Below, piece by piece: positions 23,661 to 35,685 of a stretch of 64,000 nucleotides of DNA. Source of the DNA: Zoroaster sp. YZ-2022 (Eukaryota; Echinodermata; Asteroidea; Forcipulatida; Zoroasteridae). The position numbers were made by a program, and so were the translations under genes. Location of the stretch: NCBI GenBank assembly GCA_029582265.1, contig CM055817.1, positions 26,158,258 through 26,222,257 on the forward strand, given 5' to 3'. Each line of letters starts with the position of its first letter. Positions within the stretch are counted from its first letter, which is position 1. The notes beneath the pieces are model-generated. The model made no database searches. It worked only from the letters and a program-made list of their open reading frames with translations, and was not told where the DNA came from.

Positions 23661-23987
23661 TGGATTTTTCAGGTACATTTGTTTGAAATTTTGCTTTTCT
23701 ACAAACATACAACTTGGAGTCAGCTGTCTGCAAAGTCTGCAGTATCTAATTTAATCACGTTTTACCATGGAGTAGGGAAAATATCCTAGATTTGTGTGTT
23801 GACACACTTTCACTTTTACAGCATCACATATTGTTACCATGATAGTACATTTTGCTGCTTCCCCCAAAACAAAGCTATAATAATTTTCTGTATACATGTA
23901 CTTGTGGGGCCAGGGAGATATAAATTATACTTAACTTGCATACAGTTATATGGGGTAGATAGAACATTGATTTGTGCTGTGGACTGC

Positions 23988-25770
23988 TTTATTTATTTAT
24001 TTATCGTATGGTTCATACAAAGTTAACATGACAAGGTTAGGTTATGGATCCAGTTTAATACAGACTGGTCGAGTTCAGTTAAATTTCCATCACATCTGTA
24101 AATAATACAGTCATGAACGATGTGATGTACAGTCTGGTCATCATGACCACAGGTACATTTAGCGTTGTCACTTAGTCCCATGCGGAGCATGTTATGTCCA
24201 AATCGGCCATGGCCAGTTCTTAGTCTGTTAAGTTTGACCCAGCAGTGGCGATGTAGATTGCTTCCTGGTGGGTTGGTAGAAGGTGAGGGAATGTAGTTAA
24301 ATATCCAAGTCCTGGATTCTGATTCTTGCCACATATTCCGCCACGTGTTTAGTGCCCAAGTCTTTGGGTGCGATCCGGTGTTAATTTCTGGCAGTTTGTG
24401 GGCTTGTTGATGGAAAGGATTTCTTGATGGCAGTCGCAGTTGTGGTAGGGGTTTTTGATTGGTGTTTGTCAACAGTTGATGAAGCAGATGAGAGTCACAC
24501 CCAGCGGCACGTCGCGCAAGAGCAAGGCATTGCTGCTGTCGTCTCACTTCATAAGGAGCAATTCCACTGACTACTGGAAGGTATTGAGTGGGAGTTGATC
24601 TGATACATCCTGAGATGATGTGCATGTGGTGTTGTTAAGGGCTACGTCAATCTTGCTGGTGTGGGTGCTCCTTGCCCATACCGGTGCACAGTACTCTGCA
24701 ACATAGTATACTGAAGCTATTGCTGAGATTCGAAGAACGTTGTAGTCTGCGCCCCAGGAAAGGCCTGCTTGCTGTCTAATGAGACAGTTGCGAGCGTTGG
24801 CTTTCTGTGCGAGCTGTGTGAGATGGCTTTTGTATGTTAGAGATCTGTCCAAAGTAACACCAAGATACTTGGGGAAATCATCATACGGGATGGTTGTGCC
24901 ATTGCAAACGACTTTGATTTTGTAGTTAGCCAGTCTAGTTGCTAAACAGTTTTGTTGATGTTAAGTCGGAGTCTCCAGTTTTTGAAGTAACGGCTTAAGG
25001 ATTCCATATCGGTGCCAAGTGTTGTTTCAAGCTTGTTAATGTTTTTGGCAGAGGTTAGGAGTGCTATGTCATATGCGTAGATGTATTTCTTTGAGACAGT
25101 GGTTGGTAGGTCAGCAGTGTAAATGTTGAATTAAATCGGTGCGAACATTGAGCCCTGCGGGACCCGTTTTTCAGGAAGCATGTTTTACTGGTTTATTCGC
25201 TAACAAGTCATTGTAAAGCTTCTGCAAGTGATCATTGTCATGAGAAAGTTTACTAAGGTTTTATCAGGTATGATTTTATGTAGTTTTAGGGCAAGACCTT
25301 TCTGCCATACCGTGTCATATGCTGCTGACAGATCAACCAGTACAGCACCATTCTTGAGACCTTTTTGGAAGTTGTCCTCTATGTCTTCTGTGAGGAGTGT
25401 TACTTGGTCTGTTGTACAGCGTCCTGTATGGAAGCCAAACTGCTCAGGTGGGAGTTGAGGATCGACAATGGGTTGGATACGATTGTATATTAGTCTCTCC
25501 ATCACTTTGTAGATTATGCACAGTAGGCTTATTGGACGGTACCTGCCCGGGTCTTCGGCGGCCTTGTCCGGTTTGAGAATTCCCATTACTTTAGCATGTC
25601 TCCATATTTTTGGGATTTTCTGAACTTTGATACAGGTGCTGAAGTAATCTCAAAGCCATTCAGTGGATTTTGGTCCAAGATTTTTGACAAATTCCGGGAG
25701 AATATAGTCTGGTCTGTTTTAGGTAATGCTAATATTTCTAACCATGGTGGCCCAGAAAAAAAAATTACTT
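23988..25770 (-). mobile_element. Jockey/I-like non-LTR retrotransposon, broken
   Basis: Minus-strand LINE, 5' truncated near 25770. Reverse transcriptase blocks in order: ILPEFVKNLGPKSTEWL and KIPKIWRHAKV (25612-25740), GILKPDK...GRYRPISLLC, PEQFGFHTGR and VLVDLSAAYDTVW (25200-25586), RVPQGSMFAP followed by an in-frame TAA (about 25130), then YAYDIALL (about 25075). The catalytic YADD box has Asp replaced by Tyr. Frameshifts separate these from the C-terminal part (24023-24852), which ends with RLRTGHGRFGHNMLRMGL and a CTCG...QTVHHIVHDC knuckle typical of jockey/I-type elements. The 3' end is CATACGATAAATAAATAAA. Dead element. The clade assignment is approximate. Confidence 0.85.
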
Positions 25771-26016
25771 CCATGTTACATAATAACGAGGTAACATCAG
25801 TTAAAAACAGCCGTTCTTAGATCCCCCTTTTGTTATACTCGGTTTAGATTAATGTGCATCAGTATGGAAGCAAACCATTATTTTTGTTATATTTAAATGG
25901 TATCCACGAAGACCTGAACTTCTACTCAGTCATATATTTGTACGTGACATTTTTATTCTTACTTTGAGCGATTGGTTATGATGTGACATGTTTTATATTA
26001 GTAGTAATTTTATACT

Positions 26017-26105
26017 AGAGGGCCTTGGCCTTGAGGGTTAAGCCTTGGCCTTAGCCTTAAGGCTTGAGGGTCAAAGCTTTGGCCTTGAGGATCAAAGCCT
26101 TTGCT
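26017..26105. repeat. GGCCTTGGCCTTGAGG-rich array, right
   Basis: Same motif set as 23517-23660. The two arrays bracket the LINE and about 600 bp of other sequence. Confidence 0.75.
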
Positions 26106-28596
26106 CCAACACTGACATACAATATTACAGTGCGCGGACGGTTGGTACCAGCTATAACCACGGACAGACTACAGACTGTAGAAAATATCAAGTTTTAGCT
26201 TGTTTTGCAATGTAAGATAAAGAAAAACCATGGATCTAAGGTATTTACGTCTTAAGGTAATTACATCGTTACGCAGTGTATTCGTATGTCGATAATTATT
26301 CGTAATATTGGCCTTATAGAGTATGTACACATACAAACATGTACAAACACATGGGTGGAGAATAAGCTTTTTTGTTTTTTACATAGTGACGATTAAGTAT
26401 AGGCCATCGTTACACATAGAAAATCAACATTTTAAACAAAGTAAACACAGTAAATTACCAACCAGGAAATTTCTTTTTTTGGAAAAATAAAGCAAAAAAC
26501 TAACAGCGAAAATGTGTCCGACTTAAAGCATGATTTACTCGTAACGCACCTTTTTCCGATTCGTCACTATGAGAAAAATGCGACGATAATATTCCCTAAA
26601 ACAACTAATTCCTAAAGAGAAACAAATATATAATTAATATAGGGCCTACTTTCGGCATTTTCTTTTGAAAGGTACTTATGTTGTAACACATGGCGCAATG
26701 TGATTGCCATCATAACATTGACGCAATACCAATTCATCACGAAAACATTAAAGGGCCCATAAAATAAAAATAATAAAAATAAAGAAATACATTATAAAAC
26801 GGCTGACACAACAATCTCTATTCAGCACTTTGCTCGTGTTGTTTAAATACGCCGTAACCTCGATGCACTGTTATCCTCGTCAAATTCCTCATGGCAGCAA
26901 TGAATTAGTAAGTAGTCTTTGTAGCAGAATCCATTAGCCTGTTTTATATGATAACGAACATTACCGCGCCAACAATGAGACTTAACGGTGGAAAGAAACA
27001 TTTGATAAACTCATGTATCAAATTATGCTGACAGGTAGCGCAAGCTTGATACGCCAGCAAGCCTTGTTACAATGACATAATTGGTAATACTAAATATATT
27101 ACACTTTCACTATTCGAAAGAAGAAACTAAATACTTTCATATACAAACAACGGTTTGGTTTTAAACCTTTTGAGAGTTTCCCTTCATTTTTTTTGTTAAT
27201 TGATGTTTATTTCAATGCTGCCCTTGCATATTTTGTGTACATAATTTATGTCAAATTGCGGTAACACTGAATCCAATGAAATATATCTAAAACATATCAT
27301 TGACCAATGCGCGTCGAAACGGCTTGATCGTATAATTTTGCAATTGTTATCCTTTAGTCATCGCTCAAGATGCAACTTGGAATACAACGCACAGGGAAAA
27401 AAGACCGTGCACGTGACTGGCGACGCCACGGTGGCATTTACCAGTCTGTTATGTGGTCTTATGTTTTTATTATGTCTTATGTTTTTTACTGATTTGGTAG
27501 AGAAATGTTAATATTTAACACAATAGGTAAGTGATGCATTATAGTATAACTTTTTTTTTTAAATATACACGAGCCCTGCTTACAAACTGCATACATAGAT
27601 TTATCATTTTGCTGGAGGTTTATGAATTATTCATTAGTAGCGTCCTCGGAATGGAGTTCACCACGAGCTTGAGCGGTCTTTTATTCTGGCGTTGTGTTCG
27701 AGGATGCTGCGTGCGCCGCCACTCAGTATTATACGAAGTCCTATAATAGATGTAATTATCGCCCTGCTTAGCTATCCGATCTTTGGTTGCAGCGCACATA
27801 CATATCACGCAGTGTACGGATTCATATGATACACATTATATGCACATACTAGTACATTTCGTCACCATTTTCACAAAGGGCCAATTGGGAAAAAACATAA
27901 TTTTTTTCGAGTGATTTTTTTTTCGATATTCTGAATTACTTCATTGAAATCTACAATCTCACAAAATTACAAGGTCTAAAATTACACTATAAACTGGCCA
28001 AGGGTTAAATGGGTGCTAATGAGCAATTTGCGATTTCACGAAAGGACAATTTGGACACACAGCATCGAGCTTTAAGTATCACCTATATTTTAAACGTATC
28101 ATGTCACATTTAAGATGCAACATACTAATAAATCGTGTGCCCTAAGTGAAATAACAGATTTCAAACTTTCCAAAATGTTTCAACTTTTCAAGTAAAGGAC
28201 GATTAGTCACAATGTAATTAATAATTTAAGACAATGATACCTTCGAGAAAACGCTCAAATCAACGCAACTTTCCCAATTATCCCTTCGTGAAAACGCTTT
28301 GACGATTGTCCCTTCGTGAAAACGCAACGGTGAAAACACGTTTTCAACATGTAAAGTAGCACACTGCGGGTACGATTTTGGATACAATGTATAATTGTGT
28401 ATGCATGGTAAAATTATAAACGTGTGCGTGAAGATCATTCTTGGCGCGAAGCGGCACACAAAATGCAATGGTATCTCAGAAAATGACTAATCGGGTGTCA
28501 AATACGATCACTTTGTGTGGAGATGAAGCACGCACCGTATATTTTACTATCCGACGACGTGACAAATAAGTTTGAAAGCTTGTACAAAGAAAATAC
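26106..28596. other. Non-coding stretch with one dispersed repeat
   Basis: 27003-27250 (TTTGATAAACTCATGTATCA, GCCTTGTTACAATGACATAA, TAATTGATGTTTATTTCAAT) recurs at 28950-29220. Open frames such as 27248-27511 contain no known domain and partly overlap the repeat. A short tandem CCTTCGTGAAAACGC repeat lies at 28279-28326. Confidence 0.5.
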
Positions 28597-29737
28597 ACAA
28601 TTTTACAGCTTTGAAACAAAATGAAAACTAAAGTTCATCTATTTAATGAAACACGTGATTTTCTGAGAATAATTAACACTGAAACAGCATTTTAGCCGAT
28701 TCGTCACTTTGTCAGCAATGCGACAAACTGTGTTTGGATATAGGCTAAACTCAGTTGAAAATGCCAAGGATAATGATTGTGAGATGGCATATTTCCCTCT
28801 CCCGCATGCAGGAATTGCAATTATTTTCCCCCGTAACATGGTTAATGAAGATTACATTTTCAATTATCGGTGTTCCTGGGGGTATTGAACAATGAATAAT
28901 TTATAATCTTCCATTACCATCCAACTGAAAAACACACAATAGTCACACCCATTTGATAAACTCATGTATCATATGCTGACAGGTAGCCCTAGCTTGTAAA
29001 GCCAGTAAGCCTTGTTACAATGACATAATTGGTAATACCAAATATATTACACTTTCACTGTTCGAAAGAAGAACATAAATACTTTTATATATAAACAACG
29101 GTTTGGTTTTAAGCCTTTTGCGAGTTTCCCTTAATTTTTTGGGGGGTTAATTGATGTTTATTTCAATACTGCCCTTGCAGATTTTGTGTACATAATTTAT
29201 GTCAAATTGCTGTAATACTAACAATTATTTTCCCCGTAACATGGTTAAAGAGGATTACATTTTCAATTATCGGTGTTCCTGGGGGTATTGAACAATAATT
29301 ATGAATAATTTATAATCTTCCATTACCATGCAACTGAAAAACACACAATAATCACCCCCGGTGCCCTTGGACCTATGTCAGATATATGCCTACATTCTAA
29401 CATCTCCACATATTTATAGCTCTCAAAATAATCTTTAATGTTATTAAATCATAATTCGGATGCCTACGTTCAATCTAATTTACCGCTATACATTGCATTA
29501 CGATGTTTTATATTGCTAATTTCATGTATATATCATTGTGCTCTGTGTCAAATGAACATCCATTATGTTGGACACCCCACTTATTATATGGCTATAGCCA
29601 TCGGTCCAAATTAGAAAATTCAAACTGTAAATATTCTAACGCCAAATTTATGTATCTTTTGAAGATAGAATTTATATAATGTTATAATAACAAAATTCTG
29701 ACATTTTCAAAAAAAATATTATTGTGACGACATCAAT

Positions 29738-29863
29738 GATATCGTTTCGGTTTGCGGTAACACCATGTGTTTATCTCAACTAACGTGAAGCTGAGGTACA
29801 GGTACCTCAGCTTCACGTTAGTTGAGATAAACACATGGTGTTACCGCAAACCGAAACGATATC
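29738..29863. repeat. Perfect 62-bp inverted repeat with 2-nt spacer
   Basis: Every base from 29738 to 29799 pairs with 29802-29863; the spacer is AG. Each arm contains GTTTGCGGTAACACCATG, the terminal motif of the Penelope-derived foldbacks at 36.1, 46.3 and 63.2 kb; a single copy of the arm is at 52853. TTCCACCATGCAAAGCCTC follows at 29868, as in the Penelope 3' end (2490-2503). Not present in unit B. Confidence 0.9.
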
Positions 29864-29973
29864 GATATTCCACCATGCAAAGCCTCAAAACTTACGACAT
29901 CAATGATCTTTTCATTGAAACATTGAAGTTAACCAAACACCATAGTTTTGTTCCAACAAACATTTGAGCTCTA

Positions 29974-32063
29974 TTTAGGTGTTCGGGTATGTGCCCGAAA
30001 CACCTATTGTTTTTGTTCGTTTTTTTGCAAACTTCACATGAACTTGAAACTTGGCATATACTTAGAACTTAACACGTAGATGAAACAAAATATGTGACGT
30101 CATGATGAGGTCATCAGATATCGAATTACGATAAATCAAAGTTTAATATTTAAATAAATCATATCTCAACAACCACAACAGGTAAATTTACAATTGTTGT
30201 ACCATTGTACAGATCGTTAATTGTCAAAAATATTTACAAAAAGATGACCCCATTTTGACCTTACTTCCTGTCCAAACCGGAAGTCAATTTTTAATATTTA
30301 AAACAATCATATCTCAACAACCGCAAGAGGTAAATTGAAATTGTTGCACCATTATATAGATTGTTAATTGTCAAAAAATATTTACACAAAGGTGACCCCA
30401 ATTTGACCTTACTTCCTGTCCAAACCGGAAGTCAAAGTTTAATATTTAAAAAAATCATATCTCAACAACCACAAGATGTAAATTCACAATTTTTGCACCA
30501 TTGTACAGATTGTTAATAGTCAAAAATATTTACAAAAATATGACCCAAATTTGAACTTTACTTCCTGTCCAAACCGGAAGTCAAAGTTTAATATTAAAAA
30601 ACATATCTCAACAACCACAAGAGGTAAATTGAAATTTGTTGCACCATTGTATAGATTGTTAATTGTCAAAACATATTTACACAAACGTGACCCCAATTTG
30701 ACCTTACTTCCTGTCCAAACCGGAAGTCAAAGTTTAATATTTTAAAAAATCATATCTCAACAACCACAAGAGGTAATTCACAGTTTTTGCACCATTGTAT
30801 AGATTGTTAATTGTCAAAAAATATTTACACAAACGTGACCCCATTTTGACCTTACTTCCTGTCCAAACCGTAAGTCAAATTTTAATATTAAAAAAAATCA
30901 TATCTCAACAACCACAAGAGGTAAATTGACATTTTTTGCACCATTATATAGATTGTTAATTGTCGAAAAATATTTACACAAAGGTGACCCCAATTTGACC
31001 TTACTTCCTGTTCAAACCGGAAGTCAACATTTAATATTTAAAAAAATAATATCTCAACAAACACAAGAGGTAAATTCACAATTTTTATACCATTGTACAG
31101 ATCGTTAATTGTCAAATATATTTACAAAAAGATGACCCCATTTTGACCTTACTTCCTGTCCAAACCGGAAGTCAATTTTTAATATTTAAAAAAATCATAT
31201 CTCAACAACCGCAAGAGGTAAATTGACATTTTTGCACCATTATATAGATTGTTAATTGTCAAAAAATATTTACACAAAGGTGACCCCAATTTGACCTTAC
31301 TTCCTGTCCAAACCGGAAGTTTAATTTTAATATTTAAAACAATCATATCTCAACAACCACAAGATGTAAATTCACAATTTTTGCACCATTGTACAGATTG
31401 TTAATTGTCAAAAATATTTACAAAAATATGACCCAAATTTGACCTTTACTTCCTGTCCAAACCGGAAGTCAAAGTTTAATATTAAAAACATATCTCAACA
31501 ACCACAAGAGGTAAATTGAAATGTTTTGCATCATTGTATAGATTGTTAATTGTCAAAAAATATTTACACAAACGTGACCCCAATTTGACCTTACTTCCTG
31601 TCCAAACCGGAAGTCAAAGTTTAATATTTAAAAAAAATCATATCTCAACAACCACAAGAGGTAAATTCACAGTTTTTGCACCATTGTACAGATTGTTAAT
31701 TGTCAATATTTACAAAAACATGACCACAATTTGACCTTTACTTCCTGTCCAAACTGGAAGTCAAAATTTAATATTAAAAAAATCATATCTCAACAACCAC
31801 AAGGGGTAAATTCACAATCTTTCCACCATTGTATAGATTGTTAATTGTCGAAAAGTATTTACACAAAGGTGACCCCAATTTGACCTTTACTTCTGGTACA
31901 AACAGGAACTTCATTTTCAACACATTCTAACACAAAATATATAGGTATTTTGAAGATGAAATTGATATTGTCGTGATAAAAGACATAAGACATTTTCACA
32001 ATTATGATTATGACGTCATCAAATGCTCACTTGATTAAACCGAAAGTTAACTCGGACACCTAT
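29974..32063. mobile_element. Satellite-bearing element with TAGGTGTTCGGG ends
   Basis: Left end TTAGGTGTTCGGGTATGTGC folds into a hairpin with CCCGAAACACCT. Right end AACTCGGACACCTATT is an inverted copy of the left 13 bp with mismatches. The interior is about 150 bp of unique sequence, then 12 tandem units (30120-31910), then a short tail including ATGACGTCATCAAATG. Architecture recalls non-autonomous elements with a minisatellite core, such as Helentron-associated or Pearl-like elements, but no diagnostic protein is present. Absent from unit B. Confidence 0.6.
30120..31910. repeat. Tandem satellite, ~147-bp unit, about 12 copies
   Basis: Each unit has CATATCTCAACAACC(A/G)CAA, AGGTAAATT, TTTTGCACCATT(G/A)TA(C/T)AGA, TTGTTAATTGTCAAAAA, TATTTACA and GACCTTACTTCCTGTCCAAA. 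The ACTTCCTGT word falls near 30262, 30409, 30560, 30705, 30854, 31001, 31150, 31299, 31447, 31592 and 31740, with a decayed last copy near 31888. Alternation of AAA(G/C)GTGACCCCAATTTG and AAATATGACCCAAATTTG units suggests a higher-order dimer or trimer pattern. Confidence 0.93.
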
Positions 32064-32104
32064 TTTTTGTTATGACTAAAAACTTAAGTCTAGTTTAAGC
32101 TTGT

Positions 32105-32455
32105 TTCTGACTATCGACACTCATTAGGAATTCCCTCTAAATAAGGGCGTAACTACAGGGGCATGAGGAGGCGGACACTAGGAGTTCCCTCTAAACATGG
32201 GCGTAACTACAGAGGGCATGAGGAAGGGGACACTAGGAATTCCCTCTAATCAGTGGCGTAAATACAGAGGGCAGGAGGAGGGAGACACTAAGAATTCCCT
32301 CTAAACAGGGGCATAACTACAGGGGCAGGAGGAGGGAGACACTAGGAATTCCCCCTAAACAGGGGCGTAACTACAGGGGCCAGGAGGAGGGAGACACTAG
32401 GAATTCCGTCTAAACAGGGGGCGTAACTACAGGGGCATGAGGAGGGGGACAAGTT
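32105..32455. repeat. 54-bp minisatellite, unit A
   Basis: About six units of the form GAATTCCCTCTAAACAGGGG, CGTAACTACAGGGGC, A(T/G)GAGGAGGGAGACACTAG. Some units have GGGGC(A/C)TGAGGAGG variants. Counterpart at 42855. Confidence 0.9.
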
Positions 32456-34451
32456 CCCGTGGTCGAGGCATGTTCAACAATAATAAATATTCTATACTTC
32501 GCATTGTCCTCTTAACAGATAATTACGTCGTAGACCATCGTAAACATCATATGACTAATGACAGCAACTAATCCGTTTGAAAACCAATTAGTCGCTTCAA
32601 ATGTACCGCGCCAATATGAGAGACTTCATGATGAAACGAAAGCTTTGTATTTTTTTCAAATTATGTTGACAGCACAAGGTCGAGTCGCCAGCAGCATGCA
32701 TTATTTAGTGATACAAGCCATACAACCTTTAATGATAAATTACTGCCATTACTGTTCGAAGGAAGAAAGAGAAAAATAATTACTTTCATGTAAAAAAAAC
32801 CACGGCATTTGCTTGTTTATAATAATGTTGACGTGCAAGTGTACACTTAATTCACATTTTGATCAAACATAACATAATATTGTTATTTGAATGGAGGGGG
32901 GGGGGGGGAGCCTTTACAGAGCAATTTCATAGAAGTCTTATTCCTGTAAACAATTTACAATTGATTTAAGAGTAGCAAACCTTAAAGAGGAATGTTGATA
33001 GACATATAATTTGTCTATGGTTGATGTAAAGTTGTTCATGATTCTCGACTCAAATGCAATTTTTAACACCATACTGTTATTTGACTTCATACAGCAATTT
33101 CATAGAAGTCTTATTCCTGTAAACAATTTACAATGGATTGAAGAGGAACAAACATTGTTTCCTTTCATCCTACGATTATCCTGTGTCAAGAGGAATCTCA
33201 ATTCCCACATTCAGCTCCTCTGACTCTATTTACTTATATTTTTATTCTATTGTAGCCCTGTACCTTGAGTGGCTTTTATATTAGCCTAGTTGAGGGCGAT
33301 TATGCATGTATGAATGTGGAAAGACATATCTGATAATGGTTGATACAAATGTGTTCCTGATTCTCGACGCAAATGCAATTGTGAACAACCATTGGGAATT
33401 ATCTCCAAATAACAAATAAACACGTTGTGCAACAAAGTATTCAGGTTATAAGGATGCAATGGATGGTGCACCGTCATCCTCGTCGTTGACATGTATGGCA
33501 ACAATCAATTTGTATTCTGTGATGCGAAACCAATTAGTTGTGATCATAACACGACGAATGACAATACAGTTTCTAATTGAATTTGACTGACGAGGCTTGA
33601 TGGTTTCAAAATAAGCATTTGATACACTGAAAATGTAAATTCGTGTTGCCCAGGCTAGACACACTGTTTAATTTGGGGCAAGCTTTTGCACAGTAATATT
33701 AGTTGAATGTAACACATGGACATGAATATAGATTCCAATGTATATGTGGGTTATTCTACGCCAAATCACCTATTTTTTGGGAAAATTTGTCAGTGACCGA
33801 CTCAGATTTTGATGATTTTTTTTCAACATACCTCTGTGGCATTAAAGAAAAAAAAAACAAAAAAAAAAAACATCTCTGTAACCCTAACTACGCCATATCT
33901 TCCCAAATCCTCCAAGGGGCACTTTTAAAGAAAAAATCAGCACTGTTGGAAACTGGTACTTTCACCTCTTCAAATGAAGCAAAATTACTACCTGGCAAGA
34001 AGTACAGGCCATAAGTGCTGAATATGAAAGATCAACGAAAATGCATGGTGCATTTTGAAGATAAGGGCATGGATTTTTGAGGATTCAGGAAGGTTCCTAG
34101 CCAGAATACATTGTACCTAGCGGGTTAGGGTTAATGGATGGTTGACCAGGTGGGTCACTACCCATGTAACTGAAAATATTGTATCCTATCTATATATGTA
34201 AGAAAATTCTTTTCTCCAACATCGTCAGATGATATTTTCTATTAAAGTGTAGTATGCATAATATACGGTAGGCCTATACAATGTACACTGTATAGCATAG
34301 CTGTTGTATGGATGTGTACATGTATGCATGCCCCAAACACTTAAATGATTTTTTTATGAATAAAATCAAATGTATCCAAAAGAGGTCCATGGCTCCCCCT
34401 TCAAACTTTTTACAAAACCGCACCTACCCCTCCCCCAAAAAGTAAGCAAAT

Positions 34452-34482
<31 letters not shown>
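32456..34482. other. Non-coding sequence conserved in both duplication units
   Basis: Matches 43186-45080 of unit B nearly base for base. Short frames at 32558 (MTATNPFENQLVASNVPRQ) and 43281 are preserved only because the duplication is young; they show no domain and the frames are closed by neighbouring stops. TTTCATAGAAGTCTTATTCC appears twice within each unit (32927 and 33100), a local duplication. Confidence 0.6.
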
Positions 34483-34742
34483 CACTCACTGGCCATAAGT
34501 ATTGCAGCATTGAAATTCACACCAAAGTTCAGTTTGGAGAACTGTGTTACAATAATTTATTTTATTTTATTTACACTACTTAATTAAGACTTTTTGAAAT
34601 TGCCTTTGTTTTGAAATCAATGTCCTTTTTAACTGTTCTTGCTATGTAATACACGATCGATGAAATCGGATTAAATGATCATCTCACCTGTTACTGTAAA
34701 GTGCTATTTTGAGCATGTTGCAATACTTTTGGCCAGTGGGTG
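34483..34742. mobile_element. Tc1-like MITE with TA target duplication, unit A only
   Basis: 260 bp with terminal inverted repeats CACTCACTGGCCATAAGTAT and ATACTTTTGGCCAGTGGGTG, flanked by TA on both sides (34481-34482 and 34743-34744). Unit B at about 45087 reads AATAAATATATAAATAAATT without the insert, i.e. the empty site with a single TA. No transposase inside. Confidence 0.92.
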
Positions 34743-35148
34743 TATATAAATAAATTAATAATTAAACTATCGTTTGTTGAATGTAGAAATTAAAAAAGGT
34801 TACTCACAACTGCATCACTTTCAGGGCCAAGTTACAAATTTTGCATATTGGCCCTGATTTAAAATAAATAAATACAAGGCCCTTAAGTAGGCCCCAGACC
34901 CCTTATCATGAATGAGCTCTTTATTTTAACAAGTCCGCCCCTCGGTTGAGGGTAATCAACAATATTTCCGCGCATAATGTCAAACGATCATTGTACCATT
35001 ATGAAGCTACAGTTCGACATACACTGCATGGGAGGTTTGATGTTTCAAATTTTTATCAAGAAGACCTGCAATTATTAAATGAATTTGAATAAGTAATGCG
35101 TAAAAATACAAAATAATATTGTGTTTATATAAATCATAAATCACTTAC

Positions 35149-35358
35149 GACATTGCAACCATTTTCGAATCTCTTTGGGGTCGCTGCTTATCAGAAAGGA
35201 GTCATAGTAGGTCACATTGAAGTGTCTACATGGTGTGTGGGTATTCATACCACCGGGTTGAATCTCGGTACACAGACATGGATCCTCAACTGGAATTAAC
35301 CAGCGGTATTTATTGTTCGAGTTGGGATCTGGTTCTCTTCCAATGGAACAGATCATAC
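35149..35358 (-). CDS. Gene A exon 2: cysteine-rich secreted module
   Basis: Internal exon of 210 nt, acceptor TTGTTTAG, donor GTAAGT, phase 1 at both ends. Read with the last base of exon 1 it encodes about 70 residues: GMICSIGREPDP, KYRWLIPVEDPCLC, TEIQPGG, HTPCRHFNVTYYDSF, DPKEIRKWLQC. Five cysteines and one N-glycosylation sequon (NVT). I do not recognise the family. The C-terminal half is identical in genes A, B and C. If the donor is not used, the next codons give Arg-Lys-stop, so a short secreted form of about 93 residues is possible. Exon 1 lies 1,077 bp upstream (36436-36499); the nearest compatible downstream exon is the LamG exon at 21933. Confidence 0.82.
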
Positions 35359-35685
35359 CTAAACAAAAAAAACAAAAATAAAAACAAAACAAAACAAAAA
35401 GTTAACTAATTAACTACCAAAATAAATTAAAAAAATTCAATTAAATAAAATAAAGTATCAGTTATAATGTTATTGTAATTAATATCAATAATTCAAATTA
35501 TATCGTTCAGAGCAGACAGTGTTTTATTCAATGGAAGTAGGTGAATATATATTTATTTGTTTCGTGTAAAGAACACTGACGAACTCTTTTTAAAACAACT
35601 GTTGCCAAACTTGGTGCATATTTGCCAGAGTATAATGCATCTGGTCGTATATGCAATACTGACTATGGGCAATACACTCAAAATA

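Noticed and set aside
30120..31910. Regular repeats considered as a CRISPR array
   Set aside because: Units are 147 bp, repeats and intervening parts are all alike, there are no unique spacers or cas genes, and the context is an animal genome.
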